NCBI GenBank assembly: GCA_964583095.1 | Contig: CAZOVB010000009.1 | Location: 35,726-99,725, forward strand | Direction: 5' to 3' | DNA length: 64,000 nt | Source of the DNA: CAZOVB01 sp964583095 | GTDB taxonomy: Bacteria; Planctomycetota; Phycisphaerae; SM23-33 | Shown here: positions 51,150-60,609 of the stretch, in pieces | How the letters are laid out: the number at the start of each line of letters is the position of its first letter | Numbering within the stretch: position 1 is the first letter of the stretch | Notes under the pieces: generated by a model | Seen by the model: only the letters and a program-made list of their open reading frames with translations | Told to the model about the DNA's origin: nothing | Databases searched by the model: none | Translations under genes and position numbers: made by a program

Positions 51150-52964
51150 ATGTCGCAATACCAGGATCTACAAAAGGACCTCGCCTCGGGCTGGAACACC
51201 TGGGATACCTTCAGCGTCTACAGCCACGTGCATCTGCCCGACGGTTTCGCGATGCGATTGACCTTCAAGGACGGGCGACGAGGCAATGTCCTGCAGAACG
51301 GTCACATCGGCCACTACGAACTGCATAAGGACAGCGATCTGTCGCTGCCCGGGCCTCGCACCTACGACGGAACCTACACCGAAATCGACCTGACCTGGCA
51401 GGAGAACCGGTTCCTCGTCCAGAGCGCCACCGACGGCGAGGACCAGTTGCTGCTGATCACCCCTGTGGACCCCGATGGTCGGCCCAACAGCGTTGCGGTC
51501 GAAACCTGCTTCCTGTGGAACCGGCCCGGTTCGTGCAGGCGGGAAGGCGATGAACTCATCGGCCAGGGACCGGAGAGACAGTTCCGAGTGGGGATTACCT
51601 CTGAGCCGATGGAGGATCCCTACTATCGCTGTCACGGCCCCTACCTTCCCTGCCCGGTGAACAAACCGGCGGGGATTTTCACCGGAGCCGGACGCAGCCT
51701 GGAAGAAATCCAGAGCTTCATGAAGGCCCGAAGAGAAGAAGTCATGCAGAAGCGGGATCGCTACGGCGATCTCCAGGAGCTTTACGAGGGTATGCAGAGC
51801 GCCGTGGCGTGGAACACCATCTACGACGCCCTGCACGATCGGGTGATCAGTCCGGTCAGCCGCGTCTGGAACAACGGCTGGAACGGCTACGTCCTGTTCT
51901 GCTGGGATACCTACTTCGCGGGCCTGATGGCCGGGATCGACAACAAGCAGATCGCCTACGCCAACGTGGTCGAGATGACCCGGGAGATGACCTCTCGTGG
52001 ATTTATCCCCAACTTCGCTTCCACGCAGATCCGCGGCAAGAGCGAAGACCGCAGCCAGCCGCCGGTCGGATCCCGAACCGTTCTGGCCCTGTATCGACGC
52101 TACGGCGACAAATGGCTCGTGGAGGAGATCTTCGACGACCTGCTCCGTTGGAACCGCTGGTGGAAGGACAACCGGACAACCGGCAAGTGGCTCGGATGGG
52201 GCTCGAACAGTTTCACCAACGCGTTGGGAGAAAGCAGCGGAGCCACGCTGAAGGGTGCGGTGCTCGAAAGCGGCCTGGATAACTCCCCGATGTACGACCA
52301 CGCGACGTTCGATGAGCAAAGCGAGGTGATGAACATGGCCGATGCGGGCCTGACGGGCATGTACGTCATGGACTGCAAGAGCCTTGCCGAGTTGGCCGTT
52401 GCACTGGGACGAACCGCCGAAGCCGAAGAGCTTACCCAGCGGGCCGGCCGGTTCCAGCAGGCCTTGTCGGAACTGTGGGATGAAGAAAGCGGCATCTATC
52501 GCAACCGGCATACCGACAGCGGAAAGCTCAGCGAATACCTCTCCCCGACGAACTTCTATCCCCTCTGCGGCCAGGTGGCCAGTCAGGAACAGGCCCAGCG
52601 GATGATGGACGAGCACCTGTTCAACGAGAAGGAATTCTGGGGCGAGTGGGTGATTCCGTCGATCTCGCGCAAGGATGCCGGCTTCGAAGACCAGCGATAC
52701 TGGCGCGGACGTGTCTGGGGCCCGATGAACCAGATCGTCTACTGGGGCCTGCTGGAATACAACCTTCCCGAGGCCCGGAAACGCCTGGCCGACGCGTCGG
52801 CGCATCTGTTCCTCAAGGAGTGGCGTGAGCACAAGCACGTCCACGAGAACTACAATTCGATCACCGGCGAGGGTTGCGATGCCCGAAGCAGCAATCGGTT
52901 CTACCATTGGGGGGCGTTGCTGGCGTTGATCGCACTGGACCAGGCCGGTTACTACCGGAGTTGA
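51150..52964 (+). CDS. GH63-like glycoside hydrolase
   Basis: The 604-residue protein has an N-terminal beta domain (residues 1-210) and a C-terminal (alpha/alpha)6 barrel with GH63 hallmarks: WNGYVLFCWDTYFAGLMAG, RTVLALYRRYGDKWLVEEIF, the SGLDNSPMYD acid/base region, YVMDCKSLAELAVALG, YWRGRVWGPMNQIVYWGL and ENYNSITGEG. GH63 includes processing alpha-glucosidase I and bacterial mannosylglycerate or glucosylglycerate hydrolases. Bacterial members of this size cleave short alpha-linked glucosides or mannosides. No signal peptide is seen, so it acts in the cytoplasm. AGGAG lies 12 bases before the ATG. It may degrade the product of the GT4 pair, but that is only a guess. Confidence 0.72.
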   Translation: MSQYQDLQKDLASGWNTWDTFSVYSHVHLPDGFAMRLTFKDGRRGNVLQNGHIGHYELHKDSDLSLPGPRTYDGTYTEIDLTWQENRFLVQSATDGEDQLLLITPVDPDGRPNSVAVETCFLWNRPGSCRREGDELIGQGPERQFRVGITSEPMEDPYYRCHGPYLPCPVNKPAGIFTGAGRSLEEIQSFMKARREEVMQKRDRYGDLQELYEGMQSAVAWNTIYDALHDRVISPVSRVWNNGWNGYVLFCWDTYFAGLMAGIDNKQIAYANVVEMTREMTSRGFIPNFASTQIRGKSEDRSQPPVGSRTVLALYRRYGDKWLVEEIFDDLLRWNRWWKDNRTTGKWLGWGSNSFTNALGESSGATLKGAVLESGLDNSPMYDHATFDEQSEVMNMADAGLTGMYVMDCKSLAELAVALGRTAEAEELTQRAGRFQQALSELWDEESGIYRNRHTDSGKLSEYLSPTNFYPLCGQVASQEQAQRMMDEHLFNEKEFWGEWVIPSISRKDAGFEDQRYWRGRVWGPMNQIVYWGLLEYNLPEARKRLADASAHLFLKEWREHKHVHENYNSITGEGCDARSSNRFYHWGALLALIALDQAGYYRS

Positions 52965-53136
52965 TGAACATATGGACGCCTGAAACCGCGGTTCGATGGG
53001 CCTGATCTGCCCGTGAAACTTGGATTTTGGTTTGCTCCCGGGGCCCGTGTCAAATATCATTCTGACCGGCGCCGAGGCGTCCAGCCGTATTTTGACGACA
53101 ACCCAACGCAGGCCCTGTAAGAAAGGACCCGTCCAG

Positions 53137-54144
53137 ATGGATCTCAAAACAACATACATGGGGATGGAGCTTTCCAGCCCGGTCGTACCCTCTGCCAGCC
53201 CGCTGAGCCAGAATGTCGACACCGTAAAGAAGATGGAAGACTCCGGAGCCGGGGCTGTCGTGATGTGGTCGCTTTTCGAGGAGCAGATCGAACACGAAGC
53301 CCAGGAATTGAGCTACTATCTCCACTACGGCGATGAGCGGTTCGCAGAGTCGCTGACCTATTTCCCCCGGTCGCACGATTTCCACACGGGTCCCGAAGAG
53401 TACCTGGCCCACATCGGCAAGCTCAAGCAGGCTGTCGACATGCCGGTCATCGCTTCGCTCAACGGCGTATCCGCCGGCGGCTGGACCTCCTATGCCAAGA
53501 AGATCGAGCAAGCCGGTGCCGACGCTTTGGAACTGAACATCTACTTGATTCCCACGCGCCCGGAAGTGACCGCCCAGCAGGTCGAGGACGTTTACGTCTC
53601 AATCCTTCAGGCGGTCAAGTCTTCGATCTCGATCCCCGTAGCCGTCAAGCTTTCGCCCTACTTCTCCTCGATCGCCAACATGTTCAAGAAGCTCGACGAG
53701 GCCGGAGCCGACGGGCTGGTCCTGTTCAATCGGTTCTACCAGCCCACGCTGGATGTGGACGAACTCGAAATCAAGCCCAAGCTTACCCTCAGCCGAAGCG
53801 AGGACAACCTCCTGCCGCTTCGCTGGACAGCGATCTCCTACGGAAAGGTTCAGGCCTCCCTGGCAGCGACCACGGGCATTCTCACCGCCACCGACGCAGC
53901 CAAGATGATCCTGGCAGGGGCGGATGTGACGATGATGGCCGCGGCCCTGCTTCGCCAGGGCGTCGAGCACATCTCCGAGGTCCTCGGGGGCCTCAAGAGC
54001 ATCATGAACAAGCACGGATACGATTCCGTCGAGCAGATGAAGGGCGTCCTGAGCCAGAAGAACTGTGCCGAACCGGCCGCCTTTGAACGTGCAAACTACA
54101 TGAAGGCTCTGAACACCTTCGGCCCGACGCAGACGGTTGAATAA
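53137..54144 (+). CDS. dihydroorotate dehydrogenase-like flavoprotein
   Basis: The 335-residue protein is a FMN-binding TIM-barrel of the dihydroorotate dehydrogenase type: MDLKTTYMGMELSSPVVPSA at the start, MPVIASLNGVSAGGWTSYA, GADALELNIYLIPTRP, SIPVAVKLSPYFSS, GADGLVLFNRFYQP, TGILTATDAAKMILAGADVT. It belongs to the DHOD-like group seen in many anaerobes that lacks the classical PyrD context; whether it oxidises dihydroorotate or another substrate is open. AGGA lies nine bases before the ATG; an upstream in-frame extension of 39 residues is rejected because it lacks a ribosome site. A strong terminator follows. Confidence 0.78.
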   Translation: MDLKTTYMGMELSSPVVPSASPLSQNVDTVKKMEDSGAGAVVMWSLFEEQIEHEAQELSYYLHYGDERFAESLTYFPRSHDFHTGPEEYLAHIGKLKQAVDMPVIASLNGVSAGGWTSYAKKIEQAGADALELNIYLIPTRPEVTAQQVEDVYVSILQAVKSSISIPVAVKLSPYFSSIANMFKKLDEAGADGLVLFNRFYQPTLDVDELEIKPKLTLSRSEDNLLPLRWTAISYGKVQASLAATTGILTATDAAKMILAGADVTMMAAALLRQGVEHISEVLGGLKSIMNKHGYDSVEQMKGVLSQKNCAEPAAFERANYMKALNTFGPTQTVE

Positions 54145-54181
54145 GCCCGACCGCACGGCATCGGCCGGCAAGAAGCAATCC

Positions 54182-54222
54182 ACGTGGGGCGGGCCGGGAT
54201 GGTCCGCCCCACGTTGTTTTTC
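54182..54222 (+). terminator. rho-independent terminator after the DHOD-like gene
   Basis: ACGTGGGGCGG at 54182-54192 pairs perfectly with CCGCCCCACGT at 54204-54214 and is followed by TGTTTTTC. It lies 38 bases after the stop and 28 bases before the cmk start, so the cmk promoter must overlap it or cmk depends on read-through. Confidence 0.9.
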
Positions 54223-54249
54223 GGCCCAGGCCAACGATTTGAAACCATC

Positions 54250-54918
54250 ATGATCATCACCATCGACGGACCGGCCGGATCCGGAAAGAGCACCGCGGCC
54301 AGGAACCTTGCGGCCCGATTGAATTTCGACTTCCTCGATACCGGCGCAACCTACCGGGCGGCCACGCTCAAGGCCCTGCGGGAGCTTGGGCATCTGGAAT
54401 CGGCCGACGAACAACAACTGGCCCGGATCGCCCGAGAGGCAAAGATCGAAATGCGGACCCAGGATCACAATCTGCGCGTCTTCCTGGAAGGTGAGGACGT
54501 CTCGGAGCAGATCCGCACATCGGCCGTTACGCAGAACGTCTACCATCTGGCCCAGTGTCCCGCTGTGCGAGAGGTGCTCGTGCAGCTCCAGAGGCAAATC
54601 GGGGCGGAAATGGAAGATTTCGTCACCGAGGGGCGCGATCAGGGCACGGTGGTCTTTCCCCAGGCCCAGAAGAAGATCTACCTCGATGCCCGCGCCGAAG
54701 TCCGGGCCGGGCGTCGCCTCGAGGAACTCCAGGCCTCAGGGGAAGAGGCCGACTACGACTCGGTACTCCAGGCCATACGGGCGCGGGATCAAAGGGACCT
54801 GAACCGGGCCGTCGGACCCCTGGCCCGGCCCGCCGATGCGTACGTTCTGGATACCTCCGAGATGGATCCCGAGCAGGTGATCCAGGCCATGCTCAAAATT
54901 GTCCAGGAGCCAACGTGA
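54250..54918 (+). CDS. cmk: cytidylate kinase
   Basis: The 222-residue protein phosphorylates CMP and dCMP with ATP. It begins MIIITIDGPAGSGKSTAARN, a classic P-loop, and continues with LDTGATYRAATLKAL, the CMP-binding and hinge regions (VYHLAQCPAVREVLVQLQRQ), the FVTEGRDQGTVVFP motif that positions the substrate, and the lid with RAEVRAGRRLEEL and RDQRDLNRAVGPL. Length is normal. The plsC start overlaps the stop as GTGA, a common bacterial pairing of cmk with plsC. The ribosome site is weak. Confidence 0.93.
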   Translation: MIITIDGPAGSGKSTAARNLAARLNFDFLDTGATYRAATLKALRELGHLESADEQQLARIAREAKIEMRTQDHNLRVFLEGEDVSEQIRTSAVTQNVYHLAQCPAVREVLVQLQRQIGAEMEDFVTEGRDQGTVVFPQAQKKIYLDARAEVRAGRRLEELQASGEEADYDSVLQAIRARDQRDLNRAVGPLARPADAYVLDTSEMDPEQVIQAMLKIVQEPT

Positions 54919-55664
54919 GCGAGCTTCGCAGCCATCCGAATCAGGCACTTCGCCATTGGCACTTTGCCTCGGGCGTACCCGAGCCAAACCTCTGGTATCG
55001 ATTCATGCGCAAATTCTTTCAGGCCACGATGACCCCCCTTTGGAAGATCCGGGTCTTTAACCGTCATGTGGAGCCCACGGAGGGATCGGCGGTCTACATC
55101 AGCAACCACCAAAGCTTCCTGGACCCCATGCTGATGAGCTTCGCCCTGCGTCGCCCGATGAACTACATGGCCCGGGAGAGCCTCTTTGCCCAGCCGATCT
55201 TCAAGTACCTCATCGAGTCGCTCAACGCATTTCCCGTCAAGCGGGGCAAGGCCGACACCGCCGCGATCAAGGAATCGATGCGTCGTCTCAAGTCCGGCGG
55301 ACAGGTCGTGGTCTTCGCCGAGGGAACCCGAACGACCGACGGTTGCATCGGCCCGTTTCTGCCCGGGGTGGCCCTTCTGGGTCAGCGGGCAGCGGACTGG
55401 ACCGTGCCCGTCCTGATCGACGGGGCCTATGAAGCCTGGCCCCGCAGTCAGAAGCTGCCCTCACCGGGTAAAGTGGTCATCCAGTACGGCAAGCCTGTCT
55501 CGCAGGCCGAGGCCCGCAAGTACAGCCCGCAGGAGTTCGTAAGTCGCGTCCGAAGGGAGCTGATCGACATCCAGCACGAGGTCCGAGCCCGGGTGGGTCG
55601 GCCGCCGCTGGATTACCCCCAATCGCAAGACGGGGCCGAGCCTCAAGGGCCCGACCCCGGCTGA
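54915..55664 (+). CDS. plsC: 1-acyl-sn-glycerol-3-phosphate acyltransferase
   Basis: The 249-residue protein has the acyltransferase motifs of PlsC: NHQSFLDPML (NHX4D, catalytic His about residue 62), ESLFAQPIFKYLIESLNAFP with KRGKAD, VVFAEGTRTTDG and VPVLIDGAYEAW. It adds the second acyl chain to lysophosphatidic acid at the inner membrane. The start is GTG overlapping the cmk stop by four bases. The C-terminal tail of about 20 residues is rich in Pro and Gln and is probably disordered. Confidence 0.9.
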   Translation: MSELRSHPNQALRHWHFASGVPEPNLWYRFMRKFFQATMTPLWKIRVFNRHVEPTEGSAVYISNHQSFLDPMLMSFALRRPMNYMARESLFAQPIFKYLIESLNAFPVKRGKADTAAIKESMRRLKSGGQVVVFAEGTRTTDGCIGPFLPGVALLGQRAADWTVPVLIDGAYEAWPRSQKLPSPGKVVIQYGKPVSQAEARKYSPQEFVSRVRRELIDIQHEVRARVGRPPLDYPQSQDGAEPQGPDPG

Positions 55665-55695
55665 TTTCTGCTTGGCTTTTACCGTTTACCGGCGG

Positions 55696-56895
55696 CTATC
55701 CGTCGGCCCGCGAGAGCTGATTGTTCCGCAGGGCCTCCAGAAGGGATCGGGCCAGCCGGTTGTCCGGATCCAGCTGGAGAGCGGCATTGAAGCATCGAGC
55801 GGCCTGGAGGGTATCCCCGTCGGCCGCATAGGCCCGGCCCAGCACACATCGCAGCACGGTGCTCTTCGGGTGCTGGTCGGTCGCGTGGATCAACACGGCG
55901 ATGGCCTGGCCTCTGTGGCCGAGTTTCATCAGGGCATAGCCCAATAGCATGGCCGCATCTTCGGATCCACGATCGAGCTGAAGAGCCTGCTGGGCGGCCA
56001 GTTTGGCCCGGGGAATCTCATTGGTCATCAGGTACGATTTAGCCAAACCCAGCCAGAGGGATGCATCGGCGGGACGAATTTCGGTGCAGGTGAAATAGGC
56101 ATCCCGTGCAGAGGCCCCGTCGCCCAGGGCCAGGTAGCACTCGCCAAGCATGGCGTAGGTCATGCAGCCGGCTTCAAATTCCGTGTGTGTCGCGACCTTC
56201 TTCAGCACGGTAATCGCCTGGCTGTGATGACCCAGCTTGAAGTAGGCCTCTGCCAGATTGCGATGATAGATTACGTTTTCCGGATCCAGAACGCTCGCGG
56301 TCCGGAAGTAGCTTTCGGCCTTGGCCGGATCTTCCAGCAGCATAGCCAGCCGGCCGCACACTTCGTAACCGGTCGGATCGTCCCCGGCCTGATCGATGCG
56401 GCCTTCCAGGAGCTCAAGGCCCTGTTGGAGGTCGCCCATGGCCGCATGGGCTTCGGCTGCGGCGATTACGGCAGGGAAGAAGTTGCTCTCAATCCGATAC
56501 GCCTTCTGGTAGCACGTCAAGGCTTCCTGGAAGTTGCCGGATTTTTCATAGGCCACGCCCAGAATGTAGGCGACCTTGTGGTTGCGGGGGGCGTCTTCCA
56601 GGGCGCGTTCGAGTTCGTAGATAGCCGAAGAGTACCGGCCTCGTTCGATCCAGACCTTGCCCAGAACCATCCGAGCCTGGGCACTGTTGGGATACAACGC
56701 CAGAGACTCGGTCGCCTGCTTCTGGGCCTTGTCCAGATCGCCGATTTCCAGTTGCTCCTGGGCACATCCGGCCAGGACGCGGCTTCGAGCCTGGTCCCAT
56801 TTCATCCGTGCCCGGACCTTTTCCTTCGGGACGCTGGACTGGCATCCAGCCACCATCAGTACGATTGTCGCCACGACCCAACGTTTTCGCATCAT
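55696..56895 (-). CDS. TPR-repeat lipoprotein
   Basis: The 399-residue protein has a lipoprotein signal (VVATIVLMVAGCQSS, lipidated Cys near residue 18) followed by about ten tetratricopeptide repeats, for example LDKAQKQATESLALYPNSAQ, YSSAIYELERALEDAPRNHK and AGCMTYAMLGECYLALGD. It is anchored in a membrane facing the periplasm. It starts 80 bases after the secretin gene on the same strand, and TPR lipoproteins commonly act as pilotins or assembly factors for secretins (PilF-like), so a role in placing the secretin is likely. AGGAG precedes the ATG. Confidence 0.82.
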   Translation of the reverse strand: MMRKRWVVATIVLMVAGCQSSVPKEKVRARMKWDQARSRVLAGCAQEQLEIGDLDKAQKQATESLALYPNSAQARMVLGKVWIERGRYSSAIYELERALEDAPRNHKVAYILGVAYEKSGNFQEALTCYQKAYRIESNFFPAVIAAAEAHAAMGDLQQGLELLEGRIDQAGDDPTGYEVCGRLAMLLEDPAKAESYFRTASVLDPENVIYHRNLAEAYFKLGHHSQAITVLKKVATHTEFEAGCMTYAMLGECYLALGDGASARDAYFTCTEIRPADASLWLGLAKSYLMTNEIPRAKLAAQQALQLDRGSEDAAMLLGYALMKLGHRGQAIAVLIHATDQHPKSTVLRCVLGRAYAADGDTLQAARCFNAALQLDPDNRLARSLLEALRNNQLSRADG

Positions 56896-56974
56896 TGTTC
56901 TCCTGCAAGCCTCTGGGGCTCATCGGGACGGGGGCACCCTCAGCCGCCCATTCTTCTGCACACGACTGTTTGAT

Positions 56975-59383
56975 CTACGGCTGATCCTGGGGCTCGGGAA
57001 CCAGTTCGTCCTCGTCAACTTCCACCGGCTCCAGGGCCGGATCCGGATCAATTTCCTCAGGTTCCAGACGGACCGTCTGATCGATTCTCTCGAGTCCAGG
57101 TTCACGAGCGGGGATCGACTGGCCGTACTGCTCTTCGAGGTCCTGGAGTTTCTGCCAGATGTCTTCGCTGGGCATCAACTCCTGCAGGTCCTTCCAGAAG
57201 CTCACGTCCCGGTCGGTCTCGGGGTTGCCCCCCTGCTCCTGCCCGGCCGGATCGACCGGACCAACTCGGACTTGCGGCTCGGAAGGCTCCTGAGAGGGCG
57301 CGGCCGAGGGGGAATCCTGCCTCTCGGGCAGATCCTTTGCCGCTTCAAAGACCACCGGATCCGATTCCTGGATTTGCGCCTCGGCCTTGGCCTGGAACTC
57401 TCCGGACTCCGCATCCTTCCAGGTGGCCTCTCCGACGGGAATCTCCGCCGGGCCGAAATCGACCGGCTGGGGCGAATCGGCCACCTGGTCCGGCGTCGCA
57501 TTCTGTCCGTCCCGGGCGGCTTCTGCCTGCTGTTGGCCCTGCTGCTCAGTCGGAATCAGACTCTCAAGAGCCATGGGGCCTTGGCCGTCCTGGTCACGCC
57601 GGGGGAGGATGCCCCGTTTCCGACGGACTTCCGGAGCCAGATCGCCGGCCTTGCGGGGCCGATTGGGAGGTACAATCTCCCGCCAGTTTTGGTCGATCTC
57701 TTCCATGAGCATTCGCTGCATGATGTACTTGGCTTCGGAGATCTTGTTGTAGTCCGACCAGATCGCCTTGCCGGTGAGCTTCTCCTTCATGTGGAGGGCA
57801 TCAGCCATTCTTGGAGACATCGAAAGGGCCAGGTCCGTATTCCAAAGGGCCATCGCCTGCTCGCCTTTGCGGGCATGGGCCTTGGCCCAGTTCAGATGTG
57901 TCTGGGCCATGCGGGCCCTGCCCCACCACTGGAGTCCCTTACGGGCTCCGAGTCGCTGGCGCTCGGCATCCTGCTTCAACTGGGCACCGATGCCCGCGGC
58001 CACCTCGTCGTTGAGGATATGCGGCGTGAGAAGAATGATGACTTCTTCGCGGCGTACCGAGTCGCTGGTCCGCCGGAATAGCGAGCCGACGATGGGCACA
58101 TTGCCCACCAGCGGAACCTGGCTTCGGCCCACGGTGGTCGTCTCCCGGAACAGCCCGCCGATGACCACGGTGTGACCGTCGCGAACCATTACGTTACTGG
58201 TCACCTCGGTGGTCGTTTCGCTCGGCAGGACAAACGAGCCGATCTGGTTGACCGAACCGGAGGAGTTCTCCGGGTGGATCTCCATGCGGATATTGCCATC
58301 CTTGCCGATATAGGGCCGGACCACCAGCCGCGTACCGACTTCCAGGAACTCCACCGTCTGGACCTGCGACGTCTCGGTGACCGTCGTGGTCAGGTAGCCT
58401 TCGCGGTTGCCGATGAGCACTTCACCTCGCTGCTTGTTGAGTACCAGCAGCTTGGGATTGGCCATGACAGTCACGTCCGTGACGCCTTCGATGGCACGGA
58501 TGAGGAATTCCGCCCTGCCGCCGGTAACGGTCATGCTCAGCCCGCCTTCGCTGACGCCGCCGGTGAAGTCCGTGTTGTAGGTGATCGAGGTATCCAGGTT
58601 CGGCAGGGTGATTCCGCCGCCCAGAGACGTGATATCGATGCCCAGAGCATTGTCTTCGGTCAGGTCGGCCCGCAGGAGCGTCGCTTCGATCAGGAGCTGC
58701 TGGGGCTTGATATCCAACTCAGTCACAACACGCTCGATCTTCTCGACGTTCTCCTCGATATCCTTGACCACCAGGACGTCGCCGCCGGAATAGTCGTCTC
58801 CACCGGCCTCGGTGCTGGAGGTGGCGATGCCCGTTCCGGCCGAAGGGTTGATCGTAATCGTGCCGTTGGGGCCCAGCAGCGGTTTGACCATCGCCTGAAT
58901 GTCCGTAGCCCGGACATAGTGGAGGCGGATGACGCGAACCACGCCGGTCTCCTTCTCCTTGATCTCCGCCAACTCCTTGGGCGTGTAGACAAAGTAGAAG
59001 TCGCCTCGCTTCTGGTAGACGTAGCCCGTTGCACGCATGATCGCGTCCAGGGCTTCGTCGAAGGAGACGTCGTAGAAATCGGCGGTAATCGTACCGGTCA
59101 CGCTCTTGGACGCCACGATGTTCCGCTTGCCCTCCGTACTGAGGAGGCGCAGGACGCTGCGAATATCGGCGTCCTTGAAGTGGGCTTCATCGAACGTTCC
59201 CGGCTTTGTGATCGTAAACGTGCGACCGCCCGTGGCGGCCTGGCCGTTGACCGTGATCACATCACCTGCGTCCAGACCCCCTTCCGGACTTGCCTGCTGA
59301 CCGACGGCCACGGCGGCACAGACCACCGAGCCCGCCAGGGCAAGCAGAACCGCAGTGCGAACTTTCTTGCCTCTCAGTTCCAT
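56975..59383 (-). CDS. secretin of a type II secretion/type IV pilus-like system, with long C-terminal extension
   Basis: The 802-residue protein has a signal peptide (VLLALAGSVVCAAVAVG), N-domains (DADIRSVLRLLSTEGKRNIV and VVRVIRLHYVRATDIQAMVK), and a secretin core around residues 240-450 with QQLLIEATLLRADLTEDNAL, VTVMANPKLLVLNKQRGEV, VMVRDGHTVVIGGLF, VPLVGNVPIVGSLFR and VIILLTPHIL. These form the outer-membrane ring. From about residue 465 to 802 there is an unusual tail: a helical segment (RMAQTHLNWAKAHARKGEQ) and a long acidic, Pro- and Gln-rich region. AGGAG lies before the ATG. A terminator separates it from the upstream pseudopilin gene, so it has its own promoter. The ATPase and platform protein are not in the window. 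Confidence 0.85.
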   Translation of the reverse strand: MELRGKKVRTAVLLALAGSVVCAAVAVGQQASPEGGLDAGDVITVNGQAATGGRTFTITKPGTFDEAHFKDADIRSVLRLLSTEGKRNIVASKSVTGTITADFYDVSFDEALDAIMRATGYVYQKRGDFYFVYTPKELAEIKEKETGVVRVIRLHYVRATDIQAMVKPLLGPNGTITINPSAGTGIATSSTEAGGDDYSGGDVLVVKDIEENVEKIERVVTELDIKPQQLLIEATLLRADLTEDNALGIDITSLGGGITLPNLDTSITYNTDFTGGVSEGGLSMTVTGGRAEFLIRAIEGVTDVTVMANPKLLVLNKQRGEVLIGNREGYLTTTVTETSQVQTVEFLEVGTRLVVRPYIGKDGNIRMEIHPENSSGSVNQIGSFVLPSETTTEVTSNVMVRDGHTVVIGGLFRETTTVGRSQVPLVGNVPIVGSLFRRTSDSVRREEVIILLTPHILNDEVAAGIGAQLKQDAERQRLGARKGLQWWGRARMAQTHLNWAKAHARKGEQAMALWNTDLALSMSPRMADALHMKEKLTGKAIWSDYNKISEAKYIMQRMLMEEIDQNWREIVPPNRPRKAGDLAPEVRRKRGILPRRDQDGQGPMALESLIPTEQQGQQQAEAARDGQNATPDQVADSPQPVDFGPAEIPVGEATWKDAESGEFQAKAEAQIQESDPVVFEAAKDLPERQDSPSAAPSQEPSEPQVRVGPVDPAGQEQGGNPETDRDVSFWKDLQELMPSEDIWQKLQDLEEQYGQSIPAREPGLERIDQTVRLEPEEIDPDPALEPVEVDEDELVPEPQDQP

Positions 59384-59682
59384 CGTAGAACTCCTAATTG
59401 CGGCAGCTTCCTGGAGCCGCCTCCCAGGACAGAATGGGGTGCCAGCGCATCATCCGCGCGCTGTTGCTTCGATATCATCTTCGTTTACCTGCCGGGAACC
59501 TTTACCTGTTTCTGGCACATTGGCCCCGTCAAAGCCCGAAAAGCCCAAGTTGGGCAGAAACCCTCAGCCATTTGCTGGGGGATCAGCGCCGAAACCTGAA
59601 CGCGGGCAAACGGGCCTGAAAAAGAACAAGCCCGCAGGAACCGGAGCTCCCGCGGGCTTCTCTTGCTTGTATCCTGTGACGG
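59384..59682. other. 299-base gap with secretin promoter and upstream terminator
   Basis: No gene is seen. The part near 59616-59659 is the terminator of the pseudopilin operon. A small perfect hairpin GCCCAAGTTGGGC lies near 59546-59558. The rest must hold the secretin promoter on the minus strand. Confidence 0.5.
59616..59659 (-). terminator. rho-independent terminator after the GspH-like pseudopilin gene
   Basis: On the minus strand AAGCCCGC pairs with GCGGGCTT (59652-59659 with 59628-59635) and is followed by GTTCTTTTTC. It lies 24 bases after the stop. Confidence 0.85.
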
Positions 59683-60195
59683 TCAGTCGCTGCCCTTGAC
59701 AATCGTCCTGCCCGTGGCGGAGTTCACCTCCACGGTCATGCTGTACCTCCCGCAGCGAAGCGTTAACTTCGCATCGGAACTGGGCGTACCGGATTCGTCG
59801 AAATGGAAGGGCTGGCCGTCGGCGATCCAGACCGACTCCAGGTCTACCTGATCGGTGCCCGTGGTGGTATTGAGCTCGACCTGCAAATCTCCTCCCTCGG
59901 GCAACTGGATCAGACTTCCACCCGCGTCGCGGTATTCGTAGCTGTCTTCCTCGGGCGAAAACGTCCCGAAGACCTTTTCGCAGTGTCCCAGGGCATGCGA
60001 CTGGGCATACTCCAGGTCACTGCAGAGCATCCGGCTGGCCGTCAGGGCCTGGCGCTGGTCCCCGGCGGTGATGTTCATCCCGAATACCAGGGCGGCCAGC
60101 AAGGCCAGGATCGCGACCACGATGATGATCTCGACAAGTGTGAATCCGCATCGGCCCGACGGCTTTGTGCCCGGGCTACTTGCTGTTGTTTTCAT
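59683..60195 (-). CDS. type II secretion pseudopilin (GspH-like)
   Basis: The 170-residue protein has a basic leader ending in CG before FTLVEIIIVVAILALLAALV, the prepilin peptidase site and transmembrane helix. The globular part includes SRMLCSDLEYAQSHALGH, a stretch typical of minor pseudopilins of the GspH/FimT type, and a C-terminal beta domain (YSMTVEVNSATGRTIVK). GGAGG lies six bases before the ATG. The start overlaps the end of the preceding small membrane protein gene by 20 bases, so the two are translationally coupled. It would initiate or tip the pseudopilus. Confidence 0.85.
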   Translation of the reverse strand: MKTTASSPGTKPSGRCGFTLVEIIIVVAILALLAALVFGMNITAGDQRQALTASRMLCSDLEYAQSHALGHCEKVFGTFSPEEDSYEYRDAGGSLIQLPEGGDLQVELNTTTGTDQVDLESVWIADGQPFHFDESGTPSSDAKLTLRCGRYSMTVEVNSATGRTIVKGSD

Positions 60196-60502
60196 TCTGT
60201 CCTCCGGATTTATCCTTGCGCGGCGCGATGACCTGGATCTTGCCGTCGCCCTGCTGGAGGATCGTGATCAGCCGGCTCAGTTGCTGGTTGGTCTTCTCCT
60301 GGGCCTCGAGGATCCTCTGTCGCTGGGCGGTGGGATTGGTCAGCGGCTGAGCCTGTCCGTGAGCGCGCGGGGAATAAGCGCCCTGGCTCCAGAGACCCGC
60401 GACCAGCAGGCCCAGAAGTCCCACAATCACGGTCAAGCAAAGCTGGGTGTACCCGTCGCTGCGCATTTCCACTCGATGACGAAGGTTGTTTTCTTTCCGC
60501 AT
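60176..60502 (-). CDS. small single-pass membrane protein in the pseudopilin operon
   Basis: The 108-residue protein has one membrane helix (LCLTVIVGLLGLLVAGLW) near residues 21-40, a polar linker, and a helical segment (AQRQRILEAQEKTNQQLSRL) with coiled-coil character before a charged tail. I do not recognise the family; similar small proteins accompany planctomycete secretion genes. AGGAG precedes the ATG. It lies between the two pseudopilin genes, overlapping the GspH-like one, so it probably belongs to the inner-membrane part of the secretion machine. Confidence 0.6.
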   Translation of the reverse strand: MRKENNLRHRVEMRSDGYTQLCLTVIVGLLGLLVAGLWSQGAYSPRAHGQAQPLTNPTAQRQRILEAQEKTNQQLSRLITILQQGDGKIQVIAPRKDKSGGQNENNSK

Positions 60503-60562
60503 GGCCGACTCCTGTCGTAAAGAGGTTCGGTGGTATTCTCGTCGGTTCCGGCCGCATCATGA

Positions 60563-60589
60563 GCCCATTGGGAGGATTCCCCCATGGGC
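60563..60589. promoter_or_regulatory. hairpin upstream of the small membrane protein gene
   Basis: GCCCAT at 60563-60568 pairs with ATGGGC at 60584-60589, with an inner GGG/CCC. It lies about 60 bases before the small membrane protein ATG and after the major terminator-like hairpin. It could modulate read-through. Confidence 0.3.
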
Positions 60590-60609
60590 TGGACTCTCTA
60601 CCTACGCGC

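Noticed and set aside
51168..53222. 684-codon minus-strand frame opposite the GH63-like gene
   Set aside because: Shadow frame; the plus-strand protein has the family motifs.
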